DNA of 64,000 nucleotides, from the NCBI RefSeq assembly GCF_002812985.1, contig NZ_PGCP01000004.1, positions 1 through 64,000 of the forward strand, read 5' to 3'. Shown piece by piece: positions 63,894 through 64,000 of this stretch. The translations under genes were made by a program, and so were the position numbers. Within the stretch, counting starts at the first letter, position 1. Each line of letters begins with the position of its first letter. Origin of the DNA: Aeromonas lusitana. Its GTDB lineage: Bacteria > Pseudomonadota > Gammaproteobacteria > Enterobacterales > Aeromonadaceae. Under the pieces are notes generated by a model. The model was not told the DNA's origin. It was given only the letters and a program-made list of their open reading frames with translations, and did not search any database.

Positions 63894-64000
63894 ATGAAGC
63901 AACCCCTATTTCGCCGTAGCGTGTTGGCGGCCGTGATCGCCCTCAGCACGGTATTGGCTGCCTGCAAAGAGGAGCCGCCTGCCGTCACGCAAAATGTTCA
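63894..64000 (+). CDS. Start of an outer-membrane or periplasmic lipoprotein (cut by window edge)
   Basis: 35 codons are visible: MKQPLFRRSVLAAVIALSTV followed by LAAC, a lipobox, and KEEPPAVTQNV. AGGAA is upstream. The short mature part fits many families, for example membrane-fusion adaptors of efflux pumps, and cannot be assigned. Confidence 0.8.
   Translation, partial: MKQPLFRRSVLAAVIALSTVLAACKEEPPAVTQNV

Noticed and set aside
1-64000. tRNA, rRNA, CRISPR, insertion sequence or prophage
   Set aside because: No cloverleaf-like tRNA, rRNA signature, spaced repeat array, transposase or phage structural gene was recognised.

Overview
The window reads as core chromosome of a gammaproteobacterium, most probably Aeromonas. 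The basis is recognition by eye of conserved proteins and gene order, without any database search. Supporting signs are GC-rich coding DNA, enterobacterial/Vibrio-like gene orders (rppH-ptsP-lgt-thyA facing mutH; rpsP-rimM-trmD-rplS with ffh; srmB facing trmN6; radA, a PilZ protein, serB), a MotX protein of a sodium-driven polar flagellar motor, pilT-pilU and several c-di-GMP proteins. I see no prophage, insertion sequence, CRISPR array, tRNA or rRNA.

Layout. 1-7 kb: nhaA (cut by the left edge), the thyA-lgt-ptsP-rppH run, then a 730-bp non-coding region holding three perfect DnaA boxes. This lies in the same place (rppH-mutH interval) as the E. coli DnaA-reactivating site DARS2. mutH and a one-domain glycogen-binding-like protein follow. 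7-13 kb: the ribosome/SRP operon on the minus strand, then ypjD-corB. 13-17 kb: nsrR facing hmp (nitric-oxide defence), motX, mdh. 17-21 kb: an arginine ABC transporter (artPJQM order by transcription) divergent from argR, with paired ARG boxes at artP. 21-26 kb: a Fur-type iron transporter fbpABC followed by a Dyp-type peroxidase, and a stand-alone P-II gene. 26-31 kb: arfB, ogt, nupC, a LysR regulator, a periplasmic glutathione-peroxidase-like protein, nnrU. 31-35 kb: a cdaR-gntP-glxK glycerate module. 35-40 kb: yacL, an unknown small protein, a CPBP protease, and the yggS-proC-yggT-yggU-DUF4426 run. 40-45 kb: pilT-pilU, yaaA, srmB/trmN6. 45-50 kb: brnQ with a structured leader, zur overlapping cheX, an atypical SDR with a tautomerase, a LysR regulator. 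51-64 kb: dusA plus a 49-residue membrane peptide, hupA, rsd, two PilZ proteins, radA, a hydrolase, serB/ytjB, a large diguanylate cyclase, and the start of a lipoprotein cut by the right edge.

Most points worth a second look are non-coding. They are the DARS2-like region; three decayed short tandem duplications (the 3' end of ogt, the 5' end of proC, and a 35-bp promoter-like block upstream of ffh); an abrupt GC drop inside trmN6 that runs into a terminator-bearing brnQ leader; and a possible small RNA between ogt and nupC. No wholly new defence or mobile system was found.
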